This document shows, in pieces, positions 5,075 through 5,812 of a stretch of 5,812 nt of DNA. The number at the start of each line of letters is the position of its first letter. The stretch's first letter is position 1. The stretch covers positions 1-5,812 of the forward strand of contig JASHPP010000494.1 in NCBI GenBank assembly GCA_030038035.1, in the 5' to 3' direction. A program made the position numbers and the translations under genes. This DNA comes from Trebonia sp. GTDB lineage: Bacteria > Actinomycetota > Actinomycetes > Streptosporangiales > Streptosporangiaceae. A model generated the notes under the pieces. The model was not told where the DNA came from. It saw only the letters and a list, made by a program, of their open reading frames with translations, and did no database searches.

Positions 5075-5800
5075 TCACCGCTTGCTCAGGCAGACCGATT
5101 TAGCGCCAGAACTGTTCCCCGCGCTGTAGGAATCGGACGTATTTCCTTCCCACATGATCCCGCTCGCGAACACGCCGTAGCACGGGTAGTTGAACGTGGC
5201 GACGCGTGAATCGTAGTTGCCGAACGATGACGGCGACCCGCTGTTGTACTGGTGGTAAACCGAGCCCTTACCGTAGCCGGTAGAGTATTCCGCTTGGTTG
5301 CGGTTTCCGCAGGACGGCCAGCCCGATATGCTCACGCCCCATGGGTAAGCTACCGAGATAGACGGATTGAAACTGCACGAATACCCGGTCCAGTGCTGCC
5401 CGATGTCCACCTTCGTGGTCGTCTTGGATCCGCTGCAGCTGGAGCGCTCAACCGTGAGCGTCAGCTCGGGGGACTTTAGCGTCTGGTTGGTCCACAGGTA
5501 GTAGTAGGCGTGGGCCGCTATCACATACCACAGCGTGTAGCTGATGCTTCCCTTGGCATCGAAGACGGCGCACAGCTTCAGTGGCTTGGAGACGAATTTC
5601 CAGGTCTTATTGTAAGAAATCGAGAAGTTCCCCACCTTGCTGCAGTCAGCGCACGGGTTGAGGGGGGCCACGCTCTGCACTCCCCTCGGCGCTGCTGCCT
5701 CGGCCTGAATGCTGCCGGCGAACAGCAACGCCGGCGCGATCACGAAGAGGGCAAGGCCGGCAAGAACGATTCGCCACGTGCGCGCTTGCATTTTCCGCAT
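5075..5800 (-). CDS. Exported cysteine-rich protein of unknown function
   Basis: A complete 241-residue protein that I cannot assign to a named family. The N-terminus is a clear Sec signal peptide: positive residues in 2-10 (RKMQARTWR), a hydrophobic core about 11-30, and an Ala-rich cleavage region with an AEA motif at 33-35, so cleavage is expected after residue 35-37. The mature part has eight cysteines (50, 53, 77, 122, 142, 164, 207, 237), an even number that would allow four disulfides, starting with CADC. It is rich in Ser, Tyr, Gly, Asn and Trp, with no later membrane helix, suggesting a compact beta-rich extracellular domain; the C-terminal half has repeated Gly-Tyr-Asn-Ser stretches. 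No lipobox, cell-wall sorting signal or catalytic motif was recognised. Codon use is clearly lower in GC than its neighbours (33 of 60 bases G/C at 5521-5580). The start has an ideal ribosome site. Confidence 0.88.
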   Translation of the reverse strand: MRKMQARTWRIVLAGLALFVIAPALLFAGSIQAEAAAPRGVQSVAPLNPCADCSKVGNFSISYNKTWKFVSKPLKLCAVFDAKGSISYTLWYVIAAHAYYYLWTNQTLKSPELTLTVERSSCSGSKTTTKVDIGQHWTGYSCSFNPSISVAYPWGVSISGWPSCGNRNQAEYSTGYGKGSVYHQYNSGSPSSFGNYDSRVATFNYPCYGVFASGIMWEGNTSDSYSAGNSSGAKSVCLSKR

Positions 5801-5807
5801 GGTACCG

Positions 5808-5812
5808 CCTCC
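5808..5812 (-). promoter_or_regulatory. Strong ribosome binding site of the exported-protein gene
   Basis: GGAGG on the minus strand, 7 bases before the ATG at 5800. This fixes that ATG over the one three codons later. It contrasts with the apparently leaderless genes elsewhere in the window. The promoter lies beyond the right edge. Confidence 0.85.

Noticed and set aside
4359..5129. Open frame on the plus strand running from the MFS gene through the AT-rich spacer
   Set aside because: The first part is an out-of-frame reading of the MFS gene rich in Gly/Ala/Arg, and the spacer part has no motif or ribosome site.

Overview
The window is about 70% GC or higher in most genes, with strong third-position G/C, GTG starts and gene families common in actinomycetes. 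It most likely comes from a high-GC filamentous actinobacterium; nothing here fixes the genus. It holds seven protein genes, the first cut by the left edge. No RNA gene, CRISPR array, insertion sequence or integrase was seen, and no gene-free gap exceeds 300 bases.

Layout. (1) 1-540 (+) is the C-terminal half of a medium-chain (zinc-type) dehydrogenase. It converges through a perfect 17-bp-arm hairpin on an aldo/keto reductase (587-1516, -). (2) The reductase is divergent from a small SRPBCC-fold protein (1554-2024, +). Their 37-bp spacer carries a 17-bp palindrome and what look like two leaderless promoters. (3) The SRPBCC gene converges on a DUF2237 protein (2040-2441, -) through a palindrome that contains both stop codons. 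(4) Upstream of DUF2237 on the same strand is a four-helix membrane protein (2517-3062, -). (5) A PadR-family repressor gene (3143-3655, +) is divergent from the membrane protein, with a 9+9 bp inverted repeat over the control region. It overlaps by 4 bases a DHA2-type drug-efflux MFS transporter (3652-4932, +). (6) A short AT-rich spacer with a 13-bp direct repeat follows. (7) An 8-cysteine exported protein of unknown family (5075-5800, -), markedly lower in GC, reaches nearly to the right edge.

How the parts fit. The clearest functional unit is the PadR repressor with its co-translated MFS pump, a classic ligand-induced efflux arrangement. The divergent membrane protein may share the operator. 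The pump looks internally shortened: the end of TM12 and all of TM13 appear missing, and the motif A aspartate is replaced. The unit may therefore be decaying or altered. The dehydrogenase, aldo/keto reductase and SRPBCC protein suggest small-molecule oxidoreduction or scavenging, but no pathway can be named.

A recurring regulatory theme is promoters placed so that the predicted transcript begins at, or within a base or two of, the start codon. This is inferred for four of the six genes whose starts are visible. I did not find a convincing new multi-gene system. The best candidates for novelty are the exported cysteine-rich protein, the shortened pump and the two shared divergent operators.
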